From: Phlebiopsis flavidoalba
Taxonomy: Eukaryota > Basidiomycota > Agaricomycetes > Polyporales > Phanerochaetaceae
Length of the DNA stretch: 64,000 nt
Assembly: GCA_035772785.1 (NCBI GenBank)
Contig: JAOCPU010000015.1
Coordinates: 496,001 to 560,000 of the forward strand
Reading direction: 5' to 3'
Made by a program: the position numbers and the translations under genes
The notes under the pieces: model-generated
Database searches by the model: none
What the model was told of the DNA's origin: nothing
The model's input: only the letters and a program-made list of their open reading frames with translations
Part shown: one piece after another, positions 45,388 to 56,700 of the stretch
How the letters are laid out: each line of letters opens with the position of its first letter
Position numbering within the stretch: position 1 is the first letter of the stretch

Positions 45388-47422
45388 ATGCCTCCAGACA
45401 GACCAGCACGGTCCTCTGGGAAGATCTTGTGATTCAAACCGCGAGCTCAGACTCGGAGGCAGCTATAAGCGCCGAGAGTCCGACCACGCCCAACTATCCG
45501 ACCGAATAGGACCACAAAGCGCGGTGCCGCGTCCGCGCGCAGACACATCCGCCCATCGAAGAAGAGAAGAGGACGAAGACGAAGCTGTGTGGAAATTGCT
45601 GAGGACGACGATGCTTTCTCCCGACGTTGAACTCGAGGGGGAGTCGAGTCTGACGTCGAATAATTGGCGCAAGCACGAGCGCGAGCTATGACACAGGAGA
45701 CAGATGGCGCCGAGGACAAAGGGACTGAGCAGGCGGAAGAGGACGCTCAGATGGTTGACGTGGATGGCGACGAAGAAGGTAGTCAGGCGGTAGAGGATGG
45801 TTGTGAGGGAGTAAGGTACACCACAAGACGACGACGAAGACGAACGAAGAGGAGGAGGAATTTGTGCCAGTGGGTATTCGGGGTAGGGGACGCGGGTCGA
45901 CCCCGCGGTAGCCGAGCCAAACCTGGAGGCGCCCTCCCCCGTCCGACGCGGGCGAGAGGGAGGGGGCGAGGGAGGGGTCGGCCTAGGGGTCGACCGTCCA
46001 GATCGCGAAGAGACGAAGAGCCAGAAATCGAAGAGACGAGGATGGCACACTCACGGGCGGAAAGCCTTTTAGACGGATAATAATATAACGACCAGATATA
46101 CGCCATCGACGGTGATGAGTACATTACTGAAGAAAATCCAAAAGGTAATGAGAAGATAGACAAGAATGGCAACCTTCTCGGAGGTATGTACTTCTGCACG
46201 TATCAGTTACATGCTCTCAGGTTGGGAAACAATGTCCAGGTCGACGATTCAAGTCCCAGACGTTTACTCTGCCAAACAGACATCCAGAAAGACAATACAT
46301 GCTTGCTATCGATGCAGCTCGTAGCTCCGGCTTCCGAGACTCATTATACTACTTCCGTCGCAACCCTCTCGCACTGAAGCTGAATGCGTCACAATGGGAG
46401 AAGGATACCGTGTAGGAGATGGTCTGGACCATCGTGATCATTGAGGTCGGAAAGCTCGGCTCGCACCTGCGACGTACGCGTAGTGGTCACCATGATTGCT
46501 GCTCGCAGCGCGTACAAACTTCACGGTGCCAAAATGATCCTCGGTGCGTTTCATGCTATGGTAGTAATGACAGCATTAATGACTGTTTGTTAGACGGACG
46601 GTGGGTCATTGACGACTACAACGAGGAGAAGGCCCTTGCCGAGGTCACAGAGAAGGGGCTCAAAACCTGGAGACCTCGTTGTGGTGATCTCCAAGAAGCC
46701 TCGAACCTCGCAGCTGAGGCGGGCTGCGCTGAAACGCGACGGCGTCACGGGGAGACAGGCAAGCCCGACCGCGGGCCCGGTCTGGGCATCTATCGCGCAG
46801 GCGGACCGACAACGATATTCGGCGGCGCCGGGTGGGGTCCATACAGCGACGGCCCACTGAACGCGGTGCGCAAGTCGGTGTACAACCGAGAAGGCCTGAA
46901 CGAGGAGAACTGGATGCACATTGCGGCCTCCGCAGCGGACGGTGGACGCTGGCGCGGAGTGGACAAGGCTTCGCCGAGACGCGTTGCGCGCGTATCGCAC
47001 CCGGTGTGTATGGGGAGCCTGGGGACGAAGAGGTGCAGAGCCCTAAAAAGCGGGTCACGGATGAGATTGACATTGACGACAGCGCGGAGAGGCCGAAGCG
47101 GAGAAAGGTGGTGGCGGATCCCAGCTTGCCTCTTGGAGTATACGAGCCTCAGACGGGATTAGTACTATGTGAGTGAACTATCTTCACTCTATACGTCACA
47201 TCTGACTATCGTCCAGACCGAGCTACAACTCAACCCCAAGAGGCGCGATGGGAGGCCGTCGAAAATGGCGATACCTATGTGCTTGGAGGGTCGAAAGTTG
47301 GCGGCAATGCTTGGAGTATTGCTCGAGTCGACACTGTTCTTGAACAGTCCGATCCGCATGCTGAGGAACGCCTGATGCTTGAGGCGTTGAAAAGCATAGA
47401 GGCAGAGATGGAGGTATCGTAG
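45388..47422 (+). CDS. RSC7: RSC7/Swp82-type chromatin remodelling subunit
   Basis: Homologue of yeast Rsc7/Npl6 and Swp82, accessory subunits of the RSC and SWI/SNF nucleosome remodellers. ATG at 45388 gives MPPDRPARSS. An acidic and then Arg/Gly-rich N-terminal region follows (about 45.54-46.03 kb, with GRGRGRGRPRGRPS). The conserved domain then reads DEYITEENPKGNEKIDKNGN (about 46.11 kb), QTFTLP and QYMLAIDAARSSGFRDS (about 46.3 kb), YYFRRNPLALKLNASQWEKD (about 46.36 kb), SVTMIAARSAYKLHGAKMI (about 46.49 kb), GRWVIDDYNEEKAL (about 46.6 kb), RAGGPTTIFGGAGWGPYSDG (about 46.8 kb), ADPSLPLGVYEPQTGLVLY (about 47.12 kb) and YVLGGSKVGGNAWSIARVDT (about 47.28 kb). TAG is at 47420-47422. The order and spacing match the family well. 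Several introns and single-base shifts separate the blocks. Confidence 0.9.
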
Positions 47423-48524
47423 TCTACATTACGTTCTGACTGAATTTGTATCCTAGTATTGTTATAGTGATCCTAATCATTGCTCCTTGCAATACTCGTA
47501 CATCCGTTGGAAAAAATCGGCGACCCAAATGACTCAAAGCTAGATAACTTACTGAACCAAGACCTGATACCTTGATGTAACGAGTAGCACGTACCCAGAT
47601 TGCACCCGTGCTCAAACTACAGCACGATCACGTTCGAAGGTTAGCGAAATCCCAAGGACGAAGACGAAGGGCCAGTAGCGGGTTGTAAGTATACATTCAT
47701 TGTTACGTCCAATGCTCAGCGTGAGCCATGCACTTCGAGGGGAAACACGACCTTCAGCGTTCAGCCCCCAGGCCTCAACGTCTGAGAGCGACGGCATAGA
47801 CAGCGTGGATGTAGTTGCAATCATGTACTAACCATGTCAGAGAAACAGACACGCGCGTGTGCTGTCTGCAATGCGTCGCATGCGAGTAGGCACTCATGAG
47901 CATCCCACGCTATTCACTTTCAACGAAACGAAACTCGCTTTGATGTTCATGAGTCATGTTGATACAAAGTACGTGCCAGAAGACTACTCCAACGATGAAC
48001 GGTCGGAATACTCGCACTCGACGGCGAACCGTAGGGTGCGGGGCGCGAGGCAGTGCCAAAGAGCGATGTCCGTGTCGAGGTCAGGAGAAGTCGATGCGCG
48101 AAAGTGCTAAACGACAGCTCCGTACGCGACACCGGATAGTACGACAATCGCGTCTTCAAGTGCAAGCCCAGCAGTCGTCACGACATTTACTCTGCAAAAC
48201 ATACGAATCAGAATGACATGTCGCGCGAGCATTGTTCCCAAAAATACGCACTGGAACGGGCCCTCATTTTTCGGCGTTTGCGCCTGAGCCTCCGAGAACG
48301 CTTCTTCTTCCACTTCTCTCTCATGCTGCAATCGCGCGGTCAGATAAACAGTCGCGACAGGCGCGGCGGGCTACACGTACATTTCTGAGGTCGTGGAGAG
48401 ATCTGGGTTCGCCGCAGGCGCCGTGGCGCCCTATGAGGCTGCGGTGGTACTGTACAGTTCCAGCTTAGTCAGCCTTCCTTTCTGGGCGCCCGACCCGCCG
48501 TGTCTCCGCACCCCCGCGCGCGAG
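47423..48524. other. spacer between RSC7 and Rrn9-like genes
   Basis: No gene recognised. Short minus-strand frames (47612-47824, 48107-48331) look partly hydrophobic but cannot be joined into anything known. The right end should contain the promoter of the next gene. Confidence 0.35.
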
Positions 48525-49732
48525 ATGGGCAAGCGCACCAAAGTTCCTGCTGCACTTCATTCCGAGCTCGCAGAGTACGCGTCGCTGCTGCGCGCTCAGG
48601 ACCAGCGACACACTTGACCTTGCATCTCAGCTTACCGCGCCCCCAAAGACTGCAACACCAACCGGAGAGCGCGATGTCCACCCGGCTCTGGACGACGATG
48701 GCGAGAGCGAGCTGGCCGCTCACGGAGACCGCGACCACATCTCAGGACATAGCCCCAGACCCACCCGAGCTCGATGCACCCACACTGCGCAGGCTGAAGC
48801 GCATATCGGCTGCCAAAGTCAAGAAGGCGCCGCGCGACGACTGGACGCGCTGGCCGTTGCTCGCGGGAGACGTGCACGTCCCAGAATGGAGCCTTGAGGA
48901 CGAGGTTCGCCATCTTGCCGCGCAGAGGCTCTTCGGGGCGGCGCTGCGTCCTCTCCGGGCCCGTCTGGACGCGTTGAGGAGCCCAGTGAGGATGCTGCCC
49001 GCTTGTACCTGGGAGCCCAGCTGCGTCCTCGAGGCAACCCAGCCCTACTGCATCGGACAAGGATCAAGAGGAAGACCTGGACGTCTTGCTGCCACCAGTC
49101 GCCCTCAGCTCTTTAACTGCATCGTCTGGCCGATTCCTAGCTCAGCTGCTTGCTGTACTCGCTGCATATGTCCCGCCTGGAGGCGGTAGCATGCAAAACC
49201 GTTTGAGACCGATTAATTGGGAGATCGTACTCGACATAGCCGCTGCCAATGGTCTTGTCAATGAATCGTGAGACGCCGCTCTCTTTGCGTAGTGTGCGGG
49301 TATCTGACTCGTAATCCGCAGGATCCTTAGCACTGTCCGGTCCCGTCTCTCGGCTATTTACACACCCTCCGCCGATACGGTTTCCGCACACCTTTCTGCC
49401 GGAACACGTTCTTCGTGACTCGTCGCCAGACAATCTAGATTTCTTGAGTATCGACGGCTACGACCCGCAGTCTCTCATACCTAAACGTATGTCATCTCCC
49501 TGGTTGTGTGTCTGTGTCTCTGATTTACCCCTCACCCAGGGAAGCGAGGTCCGTACCGCAAACGCAGCGCTTCCTCTCACGAAGGCCCCGCAAAGCGGCT
49601 CAAATCTGAGTCTGCAAGCCCCCGAGGGGTGAAGATGGACAGCCGGTATCTGTTTCAAGTAAATATTGCATTAGGATATGCACCATGCGCTCCACGCAAG
49701 GCATCTACGCCGCTGTACATACACCCTATGTG
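48525..49732 (+). CDS. Rrn9-domain-like protein (possible RNA polymerase I initiation factor)
   Basis: The protein starts MGKRTKVPAALHSELAEYAS at 48525 and continues LLRA and, after a one-base shift, DTLDLASQLT. At about 48.78-48.90 kb it reads LDAPTLRRLKRISAAKVKKA and DWTRWPLLAGDVHVPEWSLE, which resembles the tryptophan-rich core of the fungal Rrn9 domain (Pol I upstream activation factor). A second conserved-looking region is MQNRLRPINWEIVLDIAAAN (about 49.19 kb). An intron (GTATGT to CCCAG, near 49487-49540) leads to a basic nuclear-localisation-like end, GKRGPYRKRSASS and PAKRLKSESASPRG. The stop at 49732 assumes the frame stays open. Nuclear location is plausible. The Rrn9 link rests on one short motif, so another nuclear family is possible. 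Confidence 0.5.
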
Positions 49733-50131
49733 AGTATCCGTTCCTTTCGGCTCGGAAGTGTACGTGATGTTTGAGGCATTTGGCTTTATGTAAGGGTCTC
49801 CCTTACGGTGCAGAAACCTATCTCAGCTACCTTCGAGGGGTCCACTTTGGTGGATGCTCTCGCTTTATCTGACCCACTATTTCGTGCACCTTGTTCTGGA
49901 ATAGCTCGCTGATCTATCTTCCGCAGGTGTACACAGTATGCTGCGGACCTGTAGAATCAGCGCTGCGCCGCTTCATTTATCGCAAAAATGGCTTGGTGCT
50001 GAATACTGATTCGTTGGTGGAAGGGTCCTGACAAGCCTTCCCTGTAACTCATGCACTCATGCGCGGCCGGATAGTGTTTAATTTGTACAATTGTCCCGCA
50101 AGCCAGCGTCCAATACTTGTCGAATTCAATG

Positions 50132-51039
50132 TCATTTTGAGAGTTCATACAATCCCTTGCTTTCGATCCGATACGACAGATGTTCGCTCCAAAAGGTGAC
50201 AACAGGTTTCCATTCAGTATTGCGCGGCATACCCTCACCCTTTCCGAGGTTTACGTCCTTGACAAAGCTGTATCCCTTTTTGAACGCCGCAAGCGCGTTC
50301 GCAGGGAGCGCGCTCTCAGCAGGCGGGGGCGATGCGCAACAAGCACAGGCGTCGGGCACGCACGCGCTAGTGCCGTGGGGAACGACAGCAGCGGTCCACA
50401 CACGCTCACAACGGTGCCCAAAGCGCGCGGCGACCGTCCGCCTTCTCGAGTTCGCGTCGCCCACCAGCGCAGCGCAAGCTCCGGCCGCGACGGTGCCGCC
50501 CTGCGCGAACCCAAAGAGATGGATGCGCGCGTGGTGACCAGCCGCGGGGCCCCGTGAGGTGTGTCGAGCAACAGCATGAGGAGCGTGAGAGCAGAGCTGG
50601 GGTTTCTGTTGCGTGCGTGCAGAAGCTCGCCGAGCGCGTCGAAGGAGGGGTACCACTGGTACGCGTCCTCATACAGGTACGGGATCCTGGTGCGCGTGGG
50701 TTGGCAAGACAGGCGCGGCGGTGGGGCGCGGACTCACAGCTCAGGGGCGCGCCACGGCGAGTGTTGCGGTTCTGCGGGAGCTGAGCGTCGTACCGAGCTT
50801 TGCAAAGGGTTTATGGGTGTCCGCCTGTGGGGACTGTGGGTGAGTCTTGGAGAGATGCGGTGCGTTGAAAGAGCGAGAGATCTTACCCAGACCGTGTAGT
50901 AGGATTAGTTTATTTTCGTCCGACGCCGTCTGCGGAAGGGTTGTACTCGAAGGGTAACGGGAATGGCGCCCTTGCTGGGTGCGCATTTGGGGATGGCTTC
51001 CTGTGCCTCGCGTGCAGAAAGGTCGATGGGCGCGGACAT
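50132..51039 (-). CDS. alpha/beta hydrolase, phospholipase/carboxylesterase-like
   Basis: Small hydrolase of the acyl-protein thioesterase/carboxylesterase type. ATG at 51039 gives MSAPIDLSAREAQEAIPKCA. After a shift comes the oxyanion-hole strand KLILLHGLG (about 50.90 kb), ending at a GTAAGA donor. Next: KPFAKLGTTL (about 50.8 kb), YLYEDAYQWYPSFDALGELL (about 50.66 kb), HIHLFGFAQGGTVA (about 50.52 kb), VVSVCGPLLSFPT (about 50.39 kb), CPTPVLVAHRP (about 50.34 kb), AFKKGYSFVKDVNLGKGEGM (about 50.25 kb) and a tail, VVTFWSEHLSYRIESKGLYE. The nucleophile elbow is GFAQGG, with alanine (codon GCG at about 50492) where the catalytic serine normally sits. At least three frame changes occur, two at introns. 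It is divergent from the membrane-protein gene at 51.8 kb. Confidence 0.72.
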
Positions 51040-51795
51040 GGTAGTTGTAACAAAGATGTCTACGCGCTATCGTCACGCATCCGCGTCCGCGTCCCCAAAT
51101 ATCCAGCTCGATTTTATTGATGGCATCACAAGATCTGATTCGCGACTGCCTGCTCCGGCCTCCTGGTTTCTCTTCCAGACCACCACTTCGTCTGGGAAAT
51201 CCGGATCGCCTACTCCTAGTTATACGGCATCCAGCACGACCTATGCAATTGCTCTGGGCCCTTCTCACCTAGACTCTTTCTACTCTGCTACCACGCTACG
51301 ACTCTGGAAAGTGGCCTCCTGACCTATGCCCAAGTATGCCTCTTGTGAGTACGTGACTTGTACGTGACTCTGGCACCTCCACCGTATTTGCCCCATGGCA
51401 GCGAGTTTGAAAAACTTGCTATTATTCTGGAACATCAAAGACCTAATTAGGTTATATGCCCATCTAGAGCACGCCGCAAAGTAACATCGCGTATCTGGAA
51501 ACCGTATATCTTCTGTCTTCGAACCTGGATGAATCTGGACAGAGCTATGCAGCGTGGAAATCTAGCCCGACCAATCCAGTGTGGGAATCCTAGGATATCA
51601 AGAATTTCCACTATCCTTACTACTCCTCTCGGGACATGGCGCGGCGCCGTTCTCTCTTAAGTATGAGTAGATCTGAACGTGTAACCCGCCCAACTACGCG
51701 ACTCGCAAACTGTGTTTGCTTGCGATGGCTGCATATATGTGACGGGAGTGATTTGTGTACGCTGCATCGCGACGCGATTGCCCCCTACAGTCAAC
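51040..51795. other. divergent promoter region
   Basis: About 750 bases between the hydrolase (left) and a seven-pass protein (right). No gene is recognised; short open frames only. Confidence 0.4.
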
Positions 51796-53341
51796 ATGAG
51801 CTCAGAAAAGCAGCTCTCCGACGACGTACAGACTACCATCCTCTACCAATGCGGCCTGCTGCTCTGCGCTGTGATCTACGGTATGTTCTAGCGCCGCCAT
51901 GCCTTTGGTACATTGGCTGAGTACTGTTCAGGTGCACACATAATATTGTTTGGACTCAGTCTCCGACTCACCTCAAGGCGGAGAAACATGCGTTTGCTAG
52001 CATATGTCGTGGTGCTATTTTGCGTCGCGACTATAGGATTCGGCCTTCAGGCCTGGTGGACGCGTGGTCGCCTTCACCGAGAACGTCAACTACTCCGGCG
52101 GGCCGAATAAGTTTCTACTCGACAACATACACAGTCCTGCAAATCAGGCTGTTACGGCAGTGTAAGCATTGCCGTCTGTAATCATGTGCAATGATAGCTA
52201 ATGCGAAGTCCTCAGTTACATTGTTTTGAATATGCTCTCCGATGGCATCATTGTAAATCGCCACTCAACGCTACAACGGGGCCATACTGATGTTCGAGTG
52301 CAGCTGTACCGGTTTCTACGCGCTTTGCGGATGCATGAATACACGCAACCAGCGATGGGCTCTACTTTTTGTCGTACCAAGCTCAATAGCGCTCATCAGT
52401 ACGTTCACCAAAGTGCAGTCGGCTCCAGCACTAACAGCGTACGTAGTTACCGCGGGTAGCTGCTTCCCCCAAATAACAGGCCTCGGCGTGGCACTGTGGA
52501 CAGGGATGTCCCTCTCACCGGGAATAGCATACATGGCGCTCTCGCTATCGATCAACACAGTGCTTACAGTGCTCATCGTCGGGCAGTTGCTCTATCTTGC
52601 GCCGGCGGATCAACACAATGTTCAAGGGCCACGGCTCGGGCAGAGCGTATACGTCGGCCGCCGCATTTCTCATCGAGAGCGCCGCGCTTTACACGACTGT
52701 CGCGCTCATGACCGTCATCGCGTGCGGCGTCGGCAGCCCGATGCAGTATGTGCTCCTTCCGATGCTCGGCCAGCTTCAGGTACACAGCTCGTTCTTCTCC
52801 CCCCCCTGGTCCTCCGTAGCTGATTGGTGGACATAGGCAATCCCGCCACTGCTCATCACGAGCCGCCTTGCAGTAGGCGCGGCGCTCGACGGCGAGGGCA
52901 TTTCGCGCCTCCGCGCGACCCCTGGCCTGCGACACAAGGTGTCCAACGTCATCCGCACTGCCGGCGAGATGTTTTCAAGCTTCGACCGTGCGCTGCACCT
53001 CGACACTAATGTCTCCCGCGCGGCGAGCGACCCAAGCGGCGTCAGTGTGAGCGGGGTCAGTGGTGTGATTGACACCTTCTACCCACAGCAAGAAGAGCGT
53101 CATGAACGAGAAGGAAGAGTATTGGAATAGCGGCCATTCCGAGGGAAGGATATACGCGCGATTAGCGACGCGAGCGCGATGAGTGGAACGAGTGGTGTGA
53201 GTGAAGTCAATCGGATGAGCGGTGCGAGCGGTAACGGCCTCCCGACGTATCGAAATGATCGAGAGCGAGTTCTCGTTTTTGTACAGCGGCGACGTGGACC
53301 TCCGAGTGCCAACGCCAGTGTACGGTTCTGAGAGCGTGTGA
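51796..53341 (+). CDS. seven-pass-type membrane protein, function unknown (copy 2)
   Basis: A polytopic protein of the same general kind as the one at 34.1 kb. ATG at 51796 opens MSSEKQLSDDVQTTILYQCG. An intron with GTATGT donor and TTCAG end (51881-51931) splices to GAHIILFGLSLRL. Further membrane segments: LLAYVVVLFCVATIGFGLQA, VYIVLNMLSDGIIV, WALLFVVPSSIALISTF, VVTAGSCFPQITGLGVALW, YMALSLSINTVLTVLIVGQL, FLIESAALYTTVALMTVIA and MQYVLLPMLGQLQ. The tail (LRHKVSNVIRTAGEMFSSFD) is cytoplasmic by the usual topology and runs into Ser/Gly-rich repeats. The first in-frame stop is TAG 53128-53130, but coding-like text resumes in the same frame (DASAMSGTSGVSEVNRMSG) and, shifted by one base, ends SEFSFLYSGDVDLRV with TGA at 53341. 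The true end is therefore unclear. Confidence 0.68.
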
Positions 53342-53702
53342 TGTTTCAAGTCTGGAATTGTTGTGTTGCTGCTGATTCTTTTCTGCCTTCGCTGAACACT
53401 CTTTGTCAGTGATGTTTGTATTATAGAATACTTTCCGCATACTGACCGTCGCGGTCTTACGCCTTCTTTTGTAGCAATAACCAGTTCTCCTTCCCTGCTT
53501 CGCGTTCTTACATAAAATTCACTGCTAAATTCAAAACACAAGTCATATGAAATCACAAGCGTGTCAGACTGAGACACAAGTCATACGTGCCCGACGAATC
53601 ATACGTGCTACTCGTGCGCACAATCTGCATACAACTATATCAAGTAAGGCTACAAATACACTAGTCGCGAGTATGTTTCAGAAGATGTGGATAGATGAAA
53701 GT

Positions 53703-56700
53703 TCACGTCGCCCCTAGCACCGCAGCAGCCCGAGCATACAACCTGTCCTCGTCAATACCCGGGGTACGCGAGATCAGTGTTTGAGCTTTCTCAACTAAGC
53801 TTTCCAGAAGCTCGGGTTGATCTTTCATGTGCAATCTGAGGAACATCACAGCAAGGGCTGTGACCCATATTTTCTCGGACACACCAAGGGCCTTTGATTC
53901 CGTAAGGAGGAGGGCCCACCGATGAGTGACAGCAATTGGCCATCGGGAGGGAAGGACCCGTCAAATGACTGCAGACGCATGAGCTGAACAACTCGCTCCT
54001 CCGTCGACAAAGGCTCAGGGACATTGATCTTGTCGACAGGCGGAGGAGGTATGTCGTCTGTGGTATCCATCCGATCGTCCCGTTGCAATTGCCGTAGAAT
54101 GCAAACACACTTCGAGTTTGTGCGCGTGTAGATCCACCAAACAGTGATCCTGAGCCAAAAGCGTTCGCGGGTTGTGGAGAGTTGCCAAATAAACCCCCAA
54201 ATGTGGGTGAACGGCTATTCGTGATTGGACCACTGAATGGCACAAACGGTGACACGGACGAGCCGAAAGTCGAGCTCCTGCTGCTCGCTCGCTGTGCAGG
54301 TACGAACACTGGTGCGCCGAAAAGTGGTGATCCTCCAGGAGGAAGTGGCGCGCTCATCGGTGCCGGTGATGCCGCACCGAACGCAAACAATGAACCAGCT
54401 CTGCCAGTGCCTAGCTGATGTTGTTGAGGCAGCTGAGGTTGTGGAGGCGGCTGAGGTTGTTGAGGCAGATGTTGTTGTTGAGGCAGATGATGTTGTTGAG
54501 GCAGCTGAGGTTGTTGAGGCAGCTGTGCGAATGCCGATCCCATCTGAGGTGCCATCCGTGCATGGCTGAAGAGCCTGCCGCCTAATTGGGTCTGTCGGAC
54601 AGGTTGTTGAGCTGCTCCAAATACCAGCAATGGTCCATGAGAGCGAGAGGGATTAAGAGGAATGGTGTTTGCCTCGACCTCGAAATCTTGCACTTTTGCC
54701 TTCGTACGCTTGTCAACGGCTATGAAAGAGGTGAAGCGCGATGCAAGCTGATATTGAGTGCCCAGACGGATGATGAGGTTCCTCACGTCGGAGGCCTTGC
54801 CGTCTCTCACGCTATCCTCAAGATCCATGATTGCGCGGCGAGCGGCCAGAGTCGGAACAAGAGGCGGATGCTGCGATGTCGGAGAGGTCTCAATGACTTG
54901 AACAGGGACGGCGAACTGCAGCATCTCGCCTTCACCATCGCGTTGAGCGCGAATAACAACCTCCTTGGGCGGGGTTTTTTTTTTTTTATGAACGACCTAT
55001 CCTCTTGCAACGCAAAGACCACAAAGCGGTTTCCGGGGTAAATCGCAGAGATCTTCGCGGGAGCTTGACGAACGATCGCTGAGTCGGCAACGCGGGCGAC
55101 AGAGAAGCCAGTACGGGTGCCCCAGTCAACAGAGACGTTCTTGAGGATGTATGTCCGACTGGCGCGCACGAGCTTCGAGCACCTGCCGATGATGGTGTCT
55201 GCTGTGGTAGCCATCAGACAGATACCATTCCCGGCTCTGGCCATGCCTTCACACATCGCCGACGAGGTCGTCTCTCCGATGCCGAGTGTATAAAAAACTC
55301 GCAGCGGTGCATTCGCGGCCGCGGCCGCTACGGCCGCGCTGATAGGCTGAATGGTACGATCGATATCCCAAGCCTATGCATACTGACGTGAGTTTGTGTT
55401 TGTACGTGGCGTACTAGAGCACGCACCTCGCCATCTGTAAGTATAAACATCGCAGACGCCATGTCCATTCTTCTTGTGCGAAGGGTGTTCTCGAGCGCCG
55501 AGCGCATCTCGGTACCACCGTAGTTAGCAGTCATGCTATCAATATGCTCCGTCTGTTGGCCTTCATTTGAGCGTCATGACCAAGAAGGCCAAATTGTATT
55601 TTACGCACCGCTTGAGAGATACTAATCTCATCGTACTCAACGCTTGACGGCCAGAGGCTAGAGGATTGGCTACCAAAACTGAAGATGTTGAACCGGGTGC
55701 CTGTGTTCGGCAGCGACCGCCCCCCCCCCCCCCCCCCCCCCCCCCTCCCCCCCCCCCCCCCCTCCCCCCCCCCCCCCTACCCCCCCCCCCTCCCCCCCCC
55801 CACCCCCCCCCCCCCCCCCCCCTCAGCAACATTATTAAGGCCCGTTTGGCGGTCTCGATCCTCTGACCGCCCATGCTACCACTCCGGTCGACGAGGAAGA
55901 TGTACTCTTGCTGTTGGATGGGCGGGAGGCTGAACTTGGGCACGACGCTTAGCTGCATTGCAACCGTCCCATCTGGTGCCCGCTCAGAGAAGCAGCGCGG
56001 GGCGTCAAGACCTTCCGCAGCAATGATGAGCACGAAATCCCGAACCATAAAGTCCGGCGACGTGTATCGCGCCGCCTGAGCCGCATGGCTCGCGGACTCG
56101 TTGCGCGTCATCAATACCATCGGGTGGGTAGGCTAATGACGTTCTTGACCGCCCCTTGCATGCGAATGTCCACGGAGATTGTGACGCGATCAGGCGGGAC
56201 CATTCGCGCACCAAGCAACCCTGGAGGTACTTGGCCGAAACGCATGCCGATATACATGGGCAATTGCAGCCTAATTTGTTCCGTAGCATCGTCTTCCATC
56301 AGGTCAAGGACGTACTATACCGCCCATGATTTGAGATATCAGCACCTAGGCTATATAAGGTGTACTCACCGTAATCTTGGTGGTGATGATTTGTTGCCCA
56401 GGAAGGGCCCCAAGCGAGAGCGAAAATACTATAAAGGCTATCAATACATTGAAACGAGTAGAGACTAGTTATACTAAGTCGCTTACCATCATCCGTGACA
56501 TGCTCGACGAGCCCAGTCATCAGACCTTGGCTGATAGCAGCCTGGTGCTCACGTCTGGCCTCTTCTCGTTCCTTTACGACAGCAGTGATAACCCTTCCAT
56601 CTTCAGCAGTCATCTCAAATCCGCACACGGCGGCGCGAGAAGGCACCGGGAAGACGTATCTAGCTTGGGTGAGTCCGTCTGGCGAAGCCTGCCAAAACTG

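Noticed and set aside
44861..45409. A 182-codon minus-strand frame upstream of the RSC7 homologue
   Set aside because: No motif; it crosses the T-rich tract as a lysine run and overlaps the likely promoter of the RSC7 homologue.
53791..54924. Treating the 377-residue C-terminal frame of the VIT-vWA gene as its own gene
   Set aside because: Its start matches the middle of the family protein and the upstream vWA part continues directly into it once the T run is allowed for.
55666..55933. Two plus-strand polyproline frames
   Set aside because: They are the reverse of the poly-G tract inside the vWA gene and have no support of their own.
55563..56120. A 185-residue minus-strand frame with a glycine run that could be called a glycine-rich protein
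   Set aside because: It is the vWA gene read through the poly-G tract; after the tract the frame is no longer that of the conserved protein.
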